This document shows positions 33,907-41,689 of a DNA stretch of 41,689 nt, one piece after another. The notes under the pieces were generated by a model. It made no database searches, was not told where the DNA came from, and saw nothing but the letters and a program-made list of their open reading frames with translations. A program made the translations under genes and the position numbers. Position 1 is the stretch's first letter, and each line of letters begins with the position of its first letter. The DNA is from Lachnospiraceae bacterium (GTDB lineage Bacteria; Bacillota; Clostridia; Lachnospirales; Lachnospiraceae), in the NCBI GenBank assembly GCA_017508825.1, contig JAFWRC010000172.1:1-41689 (forward strand), in the 5' to 3' direction.

Positions 33907-35700
33907 ATGACACAATCACGTACACACAATTGCGGCGAATTACGGCAGAGCGATGTCGGAAGCGCCGTTACCCTTTGCGGCTGGATGGAGAATATGCGTG
34001 AAGTCGGCGGCAATCTTGCCTTCGTCATCCTGCGCGACTTCTACGGTACCACACAGCTCGTGGCAGAAGATGAAGAAATGTTTAAAAAATTCAAGGAGAT
34101 CACGAAGGAATCCACGATCCGTATTGAGGGTACCGTTCGCGAACGCAGCAACAAAAACCCCAAGATCCCAACCGGCGATATCGAGGTGGTTCCCACCAGT
34201 GTGACCGTTCTCGGCCGTAACCGCAACAATGAGCTGCCCTTTGAGATCAACCGCAGCAAAGATGCAGATGAGAACCTGCGTCTCAAATACCGTTATCTCG
34301 ACCTGCGCAATCCGGAAGTAAAGAGCAAGATCGTATTGCGCTGTAACGTGGTCGCCGAGCTCCGTAAGCTGATGACACAGGAAAACTTCCTGGAGATCAC
34401 CACGCCGATCCTGACCGCTTCTTCTCCGGAAGGCGCAAGAGACTATCTGGTGCCGGCCAGAAAGCATCCGGGCAAGTTCTACGCTCTGCCCCAGGCGCCG
34501 CAGCAGTTCAAGCAGCTGCTCATGACCTCCGGTTTTGACCGTTATTTCCAGATCGCGCCGTGCTTCCGTGATGAGGATGCCCGCGGTGACCGTACTCCGG
34601 GTGAATTCTATCAGATGGATATGGAAATGGCTTTTGCGGATCAGGAAGACGTTCTTGCGGTTCTGGAGAAGGTACTCGTACCGGTATTTGAAAAATACGG
34701 TATCTATAAGCGCATCACTCCTGCTCCGTTCAAGCGCATCCCCTATCTTGAGGCGATGGAAAAATACGGCACGGACAAACCGGATCTGCGTATCGATCTG
34801 GAACTGCGTGATGCCACCGAACTGCTGAAGGGCATCGGTTTCGGCCCGTTCGAGGAAAGCGCCGATACAAAGATCAAGGCTGTCGTGGTTTCCGACTTTA
34901 AGGCAACCCGCAAGCAGATCGACCAGCTTGTGGCTGATGTGGAAGTACAGACCGCACGCAAGACCTTCTGGTTCCGTGTGGATGAAAATAATGAGATCGT
35001 CGGCGGCATCTCCAAATTCGTCGCGCCGATCAAAGAGAAAGTGATCGAAGCATTCGGATTAAAGGCCGGAGATTTTGTCGGACTGGCTGCCGGACCTCTC
35101 GGCATCGCCCAGAAGACCGCCGGTGTAATGCGTACCAAGCTCGGCACGCTCTGCCCGGAGCATATGGACAAGGAACAGTATCAGTTCTGCTGGATCGTCG
35201 ACTTCCCGATGTACGAAATCGGCGAAGAATCCGGTGAGCTCGAGTTCTGCCACAACCCGTTCTCTATGCCAAACGGCGGACTGGAGATCCTGGAGAAGGC
35301 AGCAAAGGGCGAAGTCGATCCGCTCTCTATCACTGCATTCCAGTACGACCTGGTCATCAACGGATATGAATCCGCTTCCGGTGCCGTACGTAATCACGAT
35401 CCCGAGATCATGGTTAAAGCCTTTGAAATGGTACGTCTTGGCGAAGATGCCGTGAAAGCGAAATTCCCGGCAATGTACAACGCCTTCACCTACGGCGCGC
35501 CGCCTCACGCAGGCGCTGCTCCGGGTGTCGACCGTATGATCATGCTGCTCACCGGCGAGGAATCGATCCGCGAAGTCATCACCTTCCCGATGAACAAGAA
35601 CGCAGCCGACCTGATGATGGATGCGCCTTCTGCTGTCAGCGACAAGCAGCTGGAAGAGCTTCATCTGCAGTGCGTATTGCCTAAGAATGAAGAAGAATAA
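33907..35700 (+). CDS. aspS: Aspartyl-tRNA synthetase
   Basis: Class II synthetase charging tRNA-Asp. The 597 residues begin with an OB-fold anticodon-binding domain (about 1-110). The catalytic core follows with motif 1/2 features (ETPILTASSPEGARDYLVP region, then CFRDEDARGDRTPGEFYQMD) and motif 3 (GAAPGVDRMIMLL). The bacterial GAD insertion lies between. The start at 33907 is chosen because GAGAGG lies 8 nt upstream and MTQSRTHNCGEL matches the family start. It is a single-gene plus-strand unit, followed by a bidirectional terminator. Confidence 0.97.
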   Translation: MTQSRTHNCGELRQSDVGSAVTLCGWMENMREVGGNLAFVILRDFYGTTQLVAEDEEMFKKFKEITKESTIRIEGTVRERSNKNPKIPTGDIEVVPTSVTVLGRNRNNELPFEINRSKDADENLRLKYRYLDLRNPEVKSKIVLRCNVVAELRKLMTQENFLEITTPILTASSPEGARDYLVPARKHPGKFYALPQAPQQFKQLLMTSGFDRYFQIAPCFRDEDARGDRTPGEFYQMDMEMAFADQEDVLAVLEKVLVPVFEKYGIYKRITPAPFKRIPYLEAMEKYGTDKPDLRIDLELRDATELLKGIGFGPFEESADTKIKAVVVSDFKATRKQIDQLVADVEVQTARKTFWFRVDENNEIVGGISKFVAPIKEKVIEAFGLKAGDFVGLAAGPLGIAQKTAGVMRTKLGTLCPEHMDKEQYQFCWIVDFPMYEIGEESGELEFCHNPFSMPNGGLEILEKAAKGEVDPLSITAFQYDLVINGYESASGAVRNHDPEIMVKAFEMVRLGEDAVKAKFPAMYNAFTYGAPPHAGAAPGVDRMIMLLTGEESIREVITFPMNKNAADLMMDAPSAVSDKQLEELHLQCVLPKNEEE

Positions 35701-35723
35701 AAAAACAGTAACAATGAAGAATA

Positions 35724-35760
35724 AAAACCGGCTTCCCCGTTTGTGGGGAAGCCGGTTTTG
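35724..35760. terminator. Bidirectional rho-independent terminator between aspS and the xylanase gene
   Basis: A 13-bp perfect stem with arms AACCGGCTTCCCC and GGGGAAGCCGGTT is followed by T's on both strands. It serves aspS (plus) and the GH10 gene (minus). Confidence 0.9.
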
Positions 35761-35764
35761 GTAT

Positions 35765-36967
35765 TTACTTCAGCATAACTGCCATCTCACCATCATCAAC
35801 CAGCTTCACTTCAGTGCTCTTCTCTGCAGCGCTGATCTTATAGTCTCCCTTAAATGCTTCTACTGTTGCAAAACCATCCGCATCGGTATGTACCGTGGTA
35901 TCCGTCCACCACTCCTCTTTCACCAGTTTTTTCAGCATCTCAAAGGACGGCTTGCGGGAATGATCCAGCCTTACAAATCCGCTCGGCGCTTTCAGCCACG
36001 CTCCGTCGGTAAAGTCCCATGTGGTGATGGCTTCCACCAGCGGATGATCGAACAGGATTCGATACATCTCTTCGATCTCTCTTGCCTGCCGTTCCTCGCC
36101 TTCCGGCGTGCTCGGCCATTCATCCACCTGCCAGTCATTTAAGTCTACGATATGCGCAGGCATGATATCGCCGGAGATCAGCGTATTCTCCGTAAAATGG
36201 ATCGGCAGTCCGAAATGTTCGAAACGTTCCAATACCTCTTCCAGTTTTTCCCGTCCCCAATACCCCTGATGCTGATGGGACTGGATACCGATTGCGCTGA
36301 TCGGCACACCCGCATTCAGACATCCGTCGATCAGGATCTCATAATTAATGGATGTATTAAAATCGTTGAGCAGTAACACCGCATCCGGATTGCACTCGTG
36401 TGCTTTGGCAAATACTTCTTTGATCAGTCCGACGCGCCCCTTCTCCTTGCAGATTCGGGTGATCGCGTTATCATATTTATCAAAGACCGGCATAATGACC
36501 ACTTCATTGATCACATCCCACATATCGATCACGCCTTTAAATCCGGTCACCTCACGATCGATCCGCGCCAGCTGTTTTTCCATGATCGTCTTGTTGTCAT
36601 ACTGCATCAGCCAGTCTGCACAGGCCGTATGCCAGCAGAGCGGATGTCCTTTAACGGTTACCCCTTTGTCTTTCATATACTGCGCCGTCTTCATCAGCGC
36701 GTCCTTATTCGGACTGCCTTCTTTCCATTCGTAACCGCCCCAGTAGAACGGCAGTGTTCCGTAATTGAAGATCTCCAGCCATGTCTCCGTCAGGTCCTTA
36801 TTCTTCTCTTCCCCCTTAGCCACGTAGGGGATGAAATCAAACGCCCCGCAGCCGAACAGAAACTTGTGGTTCGTCTGGCTCACTTTGATCTCGCTGTTCT
36901 GCAGCGCATTCCCCTGCGCATCCGTAAATCGGATCCGTTTGTTTACTTTTCTGTGCTCCATACCCAT
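35765..36967 (-). CDS. Intracellular GH10 endo-1,4-beta-xylanase
   Basis: Glycoside hydrolase family 10. The 400 residues have no signal peptide, so the enzyme is probably cytoplasmic and acts on imported xylo-oligosaccharides. Key features: substrate-binding GHPLCWH (107-113), acid/base E155 in DVINE, GIQSHQHQ (227-234), nucleophile E260 in HFTE, and TTWDFTDGAWL (315-325). A short C-terminal beta-rich domain (about 355-400) follows. The start has GGAGGG 9 nt upstream. A TATAAT at the promoter position lacks a good -35, so it may need an activator. No transporter or xylosidase gene is adjacent. Confidence 0.9.
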   Translation of the reverse strand: MGMEHRKVNKRIRFTDAQGNALQNSEIKVSQTNHKFLFGCGAFDFIPYVAKGEEKNKDLTETWLEIFNYGTLPFYWGGYEWKEGSPNKDALMKTAQYMKDKGVTVKGHPLCWHTACADWLMQYDNKTIMEKQLARIDREVTGFKGVIDMWDVINEVVIMPVFDKYDNAITRICKEKGRVGLIKEVFAKAHECNPDAVLLLNDFNTSINYEILIDGCLNAGVPISAIGIQSHQHQGYWGREKLEEVLERFEHFGLPIHFTENTLISGDIMPAHIVDLNDWQVDEWPSTPEGEERQAREIEEMYRILFDHPLVEAITTWDFTDGAWLKAPSGFVRLDHSRKPSFEMLKKLVKEEWWTDTTVHTDADGFATVEAFKGDYKISAAEKSTEVKLVDDGEMAVMLK

Positions 36968-37078
36968 AAGTACTTTCCCTCCTGTTATTTATTATACTGC
37001 TATGCTATCGTATCCCCCCTTCTTTATCTTCTTATTATTTGACCTGCTTACTATCAGATCTTGATTTAAACGCAAACA

Positions 37079-37108
37079 GCCGCATATCGCATCAAAGCGA
37101 CATACGGC
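37079..37108 (-). terminator. Probable terminator of the lipoprotein gene
   Basis: An imperfect hairpin with arms GCCGCATATCGC and GCGACATACGGC lies just past the stop codon. The following sequence on the minus strand is only moderately T-rich. Confidence 0.55.
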
Positions 37109-37114
37109 CGTATT

Positions 37115-37843
37115 TTATTTCTTGCTTGCATCGTGTTTTTCGTAAGTGATGTAGTATTCACTGGAGATCACTTTGATGCTCTTGATCTCCACCGTAAACG
37201 TATCGCCGACGTTTACCTGCGGCTTCGTACTCGATACAAAGTTCAATTTTTCTCCTGCGCCGAGAATATACCCCAAGGTATCGTTATCGGAATAATCCCG
37301 CACCGTAAAGGTAACGATCGCTCCGTTCTGGTTCTGGTCTTTCTTTAACGCATCCTCCAGCTCTGACGCATTTGCATACTCCTTCTTGCCGTCTGCCTTG
37401 GTCGGCGTCGGTGTGGGCGTGGAAGTCGGTGTTGGTGTCGAAGTCGGCGTCGCCGATGCTTCCGGCGTAGGTGTCACAGTCGGAGACGGTGTCGGTGTGG
37501 TCGGCGGTTCCGTCGGTGTCGGCGTATTGATAATGACCGCCGGCGTCGGCGTCACAGTCGGGATCGGATCCTGAAACCACGGCGTCGGTGTAACACCATA
37601 CGGGTAATTCCCTTCATCCGAATAGACCACGATCTCTTTCGGTAATGTCGGCGTCGGAGTTGCCGCCTGATCGATCCGCTCCTGCAGCCAGGCCGGTATC
37701 TCACCGTCGTGTTCCACATTCACCCGGTTTTCACTTGCGCTGCCGGTATCCGGCGCTTCACATCCCGCAAGCGAAAAAGCCAGCGCGCTTAACGCACCGG
37801 CAATTCTTATGTATTTACTTTGTAAAGTGCATTTTTTCCGCAT
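37115..37843 (-). CDS. Lipoprotein with Pro/Thr-rich linker
   Basis: A 242-residue secreted lipoprotein. The lipobox SLAGC follows a hydrophobic signal peptide with a basic start. Residues about 60-148 are a low-complexity linker of repeated TPTP units. A folded C-terminal domain (about 150-240) follows and begins with Asn/Ala/Ser; its family is not recognised. The TPTP linker suggests it projects the domain through the cell wall. The start at 37843 has AAGGGG 6 nt upstream. Confidence 0.85.
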   Translation of the reverse strand: MRKKCTLQSKYIRIAGALSALAFSLAGCEAPDTGSASENRVNVEHDGEIPAWLQERIDQAATPTPTLPKEIVVYSDEGNYPYGVTPTPWFQDPIPTVTPTPAVIINTPTPTEPPTTPTPSPTVTPTPEASATPTSTPTPTSTPTPTPTKADGKKEYANASELEDALKKDQNQNGAIVTFTVRDYSDNDTLGYILGAGEKLNFVSSTKPQVNVGDTFTVEIKSIKVISSEYYITYEKHDASKK

Positions 37844-37903
37844 CAAATGCCCCTTTGCAAATAATAAAATGGCGAAGCTTTTTTTCTACAAAGTAATGAT
37901 CCT

Positions 37904-39268
37904 TTAATTCTTAAAGCTGTGGATCGGTGCCGGGATACGTCCCTTGCGTTCCACAAACGCATCACAGCCGAAAGGATTGACCGGCATGATCGGCGCATAT
38001 CCGAGCAGTCCGCCGAATTCCACCTTATCACCAAGCTTCTTTCCGACTGCCGGGATGATACGCACCGCCGTGGTCTTCTGGTTTACCATACCAAGCGCCA
38101 TCTCATCCGCGATGATGCCGGAGATCGTAGTCGCCTTGGTATCCCCCGGTACTGCGATCATATCCAGACCTACGGAACATACACAGGTCATAGCTTCCAG
38201 CTTCTCCAGAGTCAGCGCGCCTGCTTCTACCGCTTCGATCATACCCTGGTCTTCACTGACCGGAATGAATGCACCGCTCAGACCGCCCACGTAAGACGAA
38301 GCCATCACGCCGCCCTTCTTTACCTGGTCATTTAAGAGTGCCAGCGCAGCCGTAGTTCCCGGTGCACCGGGGTGCTCCAGTCCGATCTCTTTTAAGATAT
38401 CCGCCACGCTGTCCCCGACAGCAGGGGTCGGTGCAAGACTCAGGTCGATGATGCCAAACGGCACACCGAGCATCTTCGAGGCTTCCTTTGCAACCAGCTG
38501 TCCGACACGCGTTACTTTAAATGCCGTCTTCTTGATGGTCTCGCACAATACTTCAAAACTCTCGCCGCGTACAGATTCCAGTGCAGTCTTTACTACGCCC
38601 GGTCCGCTGACACCTACATTGATGATGGCATCCGCTTCCGTTACGCCATGGAAAGCGCCTGCCATAAACGGGTTATCATCCGGCGCATTACAGAATACGA
38701 CCAGCTTCGCACAGCCCAGGGAATCATTCTCCTTTGTCGCCTCTGCGGTTTCCTTTACGATCTGGCCAAGCAGACGCACCGCGTCCATATTGATGCCGGT
38801 CTTGGTAGAACCGAGATTGACCGAAGAACAAACGCGGTCGGTCTTTGCCAGCGCCTGCGGAATGGAACGGATCAGCATCTCATCTGCCGTGGTCATGCCC
38901 TTTGATACCAGCGCGGAATAACCGCCCAGGAAATTGACACCGACCGTCTTTGCTGCCGCATCCAGTGTTTCTGCGATCTGTACAAAATCCGCCGGCTCTT
39001 TGCATGCTGCCGCGCCGATCAGAGCGATCGGGGTTACGGAGATACGCTTATTCACGATAGGGATCGCATATTTCTTCTCAATCTCTTTTCCGGTATGCAC
39101 CAGGTCTTTTGCTACCATAGTTATCTTATCATAGATTTTCTTCTTTAACATTTCCAGATCTGCATCGATACAGTCCAAAAGACTGATACCCAGCGTGATG
39201 GTACGCACATCCAGGTTTTCCTTCTCGATCATCTGGTTGGTCTCGACGACCTCATGGATATTTATCAT
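37904..39268 (-). CDS. UPF0210 family protein
   Basis: A 454-residue soluble protein of the UPF0210/DUF711 family (PFL-like fold). The sequence starts [14 protein letters not shown] and has the conserved [11 protein letters not shown] and [16 protein letters not shown]. The function is not established. It is paired with the UPF0237 ACT-domain gene upstream, a pairing seen in many Firmicutes, which suggests a shared role. The start at 39268 has AAGGAG upstream and is preferred over the upstream start of the open frame (39343). Confidence 0.92.
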   Translation of the reverse strand: MINIHEVVETNQMIEKENLDVRTITLGISLLDCIDADLEMLKKKIYDKITMVAKDLVHTGKEIEKKYAIPIVNKRISVTPIALIGAAACKEPADFVQIAETLDAAAKTVGVNFLGGYSALVSKGMTTADEMLIRSIPQALAKTDRVCSSVNLGSTKTGINMDAVRLLGQIVKETAEATKENDSLGCAKLVVFCNAPDDNPFMAGAFHGVTEADAIINVGVSGPGVVKTALESVRGESFEVLCETIKKTAFKVTRVGQLVAKEASKMLGVPFGIIDLSLAPTPAVGDSVADILKEIGLEHPGAPGTTAALALLNDQVKKGGVMASSYVGGLSGAFIPVSEDQGMIEAVEAGALTLEKLEAMTCVCSVGLDMIAVPGDTKATTISGIIADEMALGMVNQKTTAVRIIPAVGKKLGDKVEFGGLLGYAPIMPVNPFGCDAFVERKGRIPAPIHSFKN

Positions 39269-39299
39269 TTTTTTGATTTCTCCTTTAATTATACGGCGC

Positions 39300-39390
39300 C
39301 ACCTCGAAAACTGCGTTTTCTCGGTGTCCGTTACACTCTGCATAAGTTCGTTCAGCGTTCTCTTCCTGATAAATCAGGCCGAGCACGCTG
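39300..39390. repeat. Palindromes between the UPF0237 and UPF0210 genes
   Basis: At 39300-39326 the stem GAAAAC-TGC-GTTTTC is flanked by CACC/GGTG. At 39353-39390 the arms CAGCGT/ACGCTG enclose a perfect CCTGAT-AA-ATCAGG. The first starts 32 nt upstream of the UPF0210 start codon. No T tracts follow. Confidence 0.7.
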
Positions 39391-39417
39391 AGCCTCCTTA
39401 TCCATCCCGCTTATCGC

Positions 39418-39690
39418 TCAGATCCTATGCATGGAATTAAAGATCTCTTCTCTCTGGCACTTCACAATAACGCCGATCTCCTCGCCGATCTGCGCCAGCT
39501 CATCCGAGATCGTATCAAACGGTTTTTCCGCAGTCCCCAGATCCACGATCATCATCATGTTGAAATATTCCTGCACGATGGTCTGTGAGATATCCAGGAT
39601 ATTGATCCGGTTATTTGCCAGGTAGGTACATACTTTTGCGATGATACCCACCGTATCTTTTCCGACAACTGTAATGATCGTCTTTTTCAT
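39418..39690 (-). CDS. UPF0237 ACT domain protein
   Basis: A 90-residue single ACT-domain protein of the UPF0237 family. It starts MKKTIITVVGKDTVGIIAKV and continues NNRINILDISQTIVQEYFNM. ACT domains usually bind small ligands such as amino acids. The partner UPF0210 gene follows after a 149-nt spacer. The start has GGGAG upstream. Confidence 0.93.
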   Translation of the reverse strand: MKKTIITVVGKDTVGIIAKVCTYLANNRINILDISQTIVQEYFNMMMIVDLGTAEKPFDTISDELAQIGEEIGVIVKCQREEIFNSMHRI

Positions 39691-39716
39691 TTTCTGTTTT
39701 CTCCCTTTACTAAAAT

Positions 39717-39748
39717 ATAACTTTTCAGAACCTTACGGTTCCGGTTAT
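39717..39748. repeat. TTCAGAACC-core palindrome upstream of the UPF0237 gene
   Basis: The outer arms ATAAC/GTTAT enclose GAACC-TTAC-GGTTC. It lies 26 nt upstream of the UPF0237 start codon and just past the stop of the metallo-beta-lactamase-fold gene. Confidence 0.75.
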
Positions 39749-39756
39749 GTCTATGC

Positions 39757-40554
39757 TTATAACGCAATGCATTCCGACGGACAATCCCTTCTTGCGATAT
39801 CGATCCGGAAATCATCACCGTGCCAGCTGGTATCTGACATCTCTACTTCCATACGGACCGCTTCATATGCCAGTTCCGGCAGATTATTTTCATGGCTTAA
39901 ATGGCTTAAGAAAATGCGCTTCATATTATCGTGCAGCAATGCCGTGAGCAATCTTCCCGCCGCCTCGTTGGACAGGTGGCCTTTCCTGCCGAGGATACAC
40001 TGTTTCAATTGATACGGATATCGTCCCAGCTGCAGCATACGGATATCGTGGTTTGCTTCCAGATATACTGCGGACAGTCCCTGCAGATTGCCGACGATAT
40101 AATCATCGTATTCCCCCAGATCCGTCACCACTGCAGTGCGGATATTACCGTACTTAAAGCGGTATGCCACCGGTTCCGCGGCATCATGCGAGATGCGCAG
40201 CGGTGTGATCGTCAGATCCTTCACCGAAAAATCCTCATCCCGGTCAATGGGAATGAACAGGTCCCAATCCACCTTTCCGAGGCTGCTCATCTGTTTCATT
40301 GCCTCGATCGTCCCTTTGGTCGCATACACCGGGATCTGATAGCGCCTGACCATCACGCCAAGCCCGCCGATATGATCCGCATGTTCGTGGGTGATCAGGA
40401 TTCCGTCCAGGTCATTTCCGCATAATTCCAGTTCTTTCAGTCCTGCCTCGATCTTCTTGCCGCTGATCCCGGCATCCACCAGCACATGCGCCGTATCCGT
40501 TCCCACATAGATCGAATTACCGCTGCTTCCGCTGGCAATACTTTTCATCCTCAT
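39757..40554 (-). CDS. YycJ/WalJ-like MBL-fold metallohydrolase
   Basis: A 265-residue MBL-fold protein. It begins KSIASGSSGNS and has the metal-binding HEHADH at 56-61, then VVTDLGEY. The second half includes LSHLSHENN with late metal ligands. The length and features match YycJ/WalJ, a protein linked to cell-wall or DNA-damage responses in Bacillus; the role there is not fully settled. Here it lies between the UPF0237 gene and a possible FtsA-like gene rather than next to walK. Confidence 0.88.
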   Translation of the reverse strand: MRMKSIASGSSGNSIYVGTDTAHVLVDAGISGKKIEAGLKELELCGNDLDGILITHEHADHIGGLGVMVRRYQIPVYATKGTIEAMKQMSSLGKVDWDLFIPIDRDEDFSVKDLTITPLRISHDAAEPVAYRFKYGNIRTAVVTDLGEYDDYIVGNLQGLSAVYLEANHDIRMLQLGRYPYQLKQCILGRKGHLSNEAAGRLLTALLHDNMKRIFLSHLSHENNLPELAYEAVRMEVEMSDTSWHGDDFRIDIARRDCPSECIAL

Positions 40555-40581
40555 TTTAGTACACCATCCGTTACATACTTT

Positions 40582-40614
40582 GTAACTATTTCAGAACCTT
40601 TCCGAAACGATTAC
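40582..40614. repeat. TTCAGAACC-core palindrome upstream of the YycJ-like gene
   Basis: The arms GTAAC/ATTAC (imperfect) enclose TTTCaGAA and TTCcGAAA. The left half contains TTCAGAACC. It lies 27 nt upstream of the YycJ-like start codon and 1 nt past the stop of the upstream gene. Confidence 0.65.
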
Positions 40615-40615
40615 C

Positions 40616-41689
40616 TTACTTTTCCCATTTGATCACGATCTGGTCACCATTCGTGATATTTTCCATATATTCCGCTTTGTGCCCGTTCAGATCCGTGATC
40701 AGCCTGGAGCCTTTCACACTCTGCAAATCAAAATCGATATAATCAAATACATCTACAAAAACGTATGACGATTTTCCGCTCATCCGGATCGGCTTGCCGT
40801 TTACTAAAACCGTAATGGTCTGCGGGATCTTGGAAACCTTCACCGGCTCCTCTGTATTCTCTTGCAGTTCCGGCGGATCCTTCTTCTCTGCCGCTGCGCT
40901 TTGTTCTTCCCCGGCAGGCACTTCTGTTTTTTCCAAAATAATCTTTTCGGCTTCCCGCTTTTTCCCCGAAGGAACATAAGTGCCGTCATCTTCCGGCAGC
41001 GCATCAAAGCTGTCCGCTGTCAGGATATCTTCATTTTCTTCCGGTCTATCCTCTTCTTTCGCAGCTGTTTTCACAGTCTTCTTTGCAGCCGGTTTACGTT
41101 TTGTCGTCTTTGCCTTTTTCTCGCCCCAGCGCACCGTAAAGTTTTCATACACTTTGGTATCATCATCCGCAGGTTCGTTATTTACAAATACTTCCGTCCC
41201 CTTATCGATCAGGACATCCATAAACTCCCGTACCTGACGCACGGTGTAGTAATCCTGCATCACGATGTCGTCGTTTTCCTGTATCTCATAATACTCGGTC
41301 TTGATCTCGCCGTTTACATAGGCCACTCTCGGAAGCAGGATCCGGCTGTCATTCACCGTGATCACGATCATCGATTTAAATTCCGGCAGATCCGAGATCT
41401 TTATGCTTGCCGGCTCGCCTACGGTAGATTCTTCCACGGAGATCACATCGTTGGCACGGATCGGGGAATGCATATCTGCCGCCTCTCCGTTTACCGTGAT
41501 CTTCGCAGCTTCGCCAAGCTGCCCGCGCTTAAAGGTCTTACGTCCGTTGATCGTATAATTGATCTCCCTGCCGCGTCTCGGGAACAGTCCCTCATTCGGG
41601 AAGTTCGCATTCATCGCCGCATCCACGACTGCCAGATTGCCGCTGTCGTAGATCTTGATATGCTGATCGTTAAACGTCACATAGATAAA
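40616..41689 (-). CDS. C-terminal part of a possible FtsA-like protein (5' truncated)
   Basis: The reading frame is open to the window end, so this is the C-terminal 357 residues of a longer protein. The segment starts FIYVTFNDQHIKIYDSGN, followed by FPRRGREINYTINGRKTFKRG and EAAKITVNG, which resembles the C-terminal ubiquitin-like/PoTeA-style domains of actin-like FtsA-related proteins I recall from Lachnospiraceae. The middle (about 190-285) is a charged Lys/Ala and Glu-rich linker with TKRKPAAKKTVKTAAK. The last 70 residues form another small beta domain (TITVLVNGKPIRM and DYIDFDLQSVKGSRL). The FtsA link is tentative: the actin core lies outside the window. Confidence 0.55.
   Translation of the reverse strand, partial: FIYVTFNDQHIKIYDSGNLAVVDAAMNANFPNEGLFPRRGREINYTINGRKTFKRGQLGEAAKITVNGEAADMHSPIRANDVISVEESTVGEPASIKISDLPEFKSMIVITVNDSRILLPRVAYVNGEIKTEYYEIQENDDIVMQDYYTVRQVREFMDVLIDKGTEVFVNNEPADDDTKVYENFTVRWGEKKAKTTKRKPAAKKTVKTAAKEEDRPEENEDILTADSFDALPEDDGTYVPSGKKREAEKIILEKTEVPAGEEQSAAAEKKDPPELQENTEEPVKVSKIPQTITVLVNGKPIRMSGKSSYVFVDVFDYIDFDLQSVKGSRLITDLNGHKAEYMENITNGDQIVIKWEK

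Noticed and set aside
37386-37580. Repetitive region that could look like a CRISPR or minisatellite
   Set aside because: It is a Thr-Pro codon repeat inside a lipoprotein gene; there are no regularly spaced unique spacers.

Overview
The window is ordinary chromosomal sequence from a Gram-positive anaerobe of the Clostridia, most likely Lachnospiraceae. This rests on the gene content (RemA, RNase Y, UPF0237/UPF0210 pair, DUF6465, Sfp-type PPTase, intracellular GH10 xylanase), strong AGGAGG-type ribosome binding sites, sigma-A promoters with 16-17 bp spacers and Firmicutes-type LexA boxes. The genus cannot be fixed from the sequence. No prophage, insertion sequence, CRISPR array, rRNA or plasmid replication gene was seen. 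Almost all genes lie on the minus strand. Plus-strand exceptions are the moxR-DUF58-transglutaminase operon, one tRNA-Leu and aspS.

Layout. 1-7.7 kb (minus): carA, a carB broken by a frameshift, queH, argS and a small DUF6465 protein. 7.9-12.7 kb (plus): MoxR ATPase, DUF58 protein and membrane transglutaminase. 12.7-13.1 kb: two divergent tRNA-Leu genes. 13.2-16.7 kb (minus): recA-recX under two LexA boxes, then rny from its own promoter. 17-24.3 kb (minus): a long housekeeping operon yicC-remA-gmk-rpoZ-rimO-pgsA-cinA that ends in a membrane glycosyltransferase and a short NeuB-family synthase. 24.3-25.3 kb: a soluble glycosyltransferase and a tRNA-Thr/tRNA-Pro operon. 25.4-33.8 kb (minus): a multidomain EAL protein, rhomboid protease, second EAL protein, hisS, PPTase and an unknown small protein. 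33.8-35.7 kb (plus): aspS. 35.8-41.7 kb (minus): GH10 xylanase, Pro/Thr-rich lipoprotein, UPF0210, UPF0237 ACT protein, YycJ/WalJ-like metallo-beta-lactamase-fold protein and the 3' part of a possible FtsA-like gene.

The most unusual non-gene signal is a recurrent set of palindromes in the spacers between same-strand genes. They usually sit about 25-50 nt upstream of the next start codon. Four share a TTCAGAACC core, and one spacer (upstream of remA) carries an exact 39-nt direct repeat. They look like REP-like or mRNA-processing/translation-control hairpins, but their function is unknown. Other points of interest are the carB frameshift, A34 tRNAs for Leu and Pro, a PgsA with Ala in place of a catalytic-motif Asp, and two EAL proteins with degenerate GGDEF domains flanking a rhomboid protease. 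I did not find convincing evidence of an entirely new defence or mobile system.
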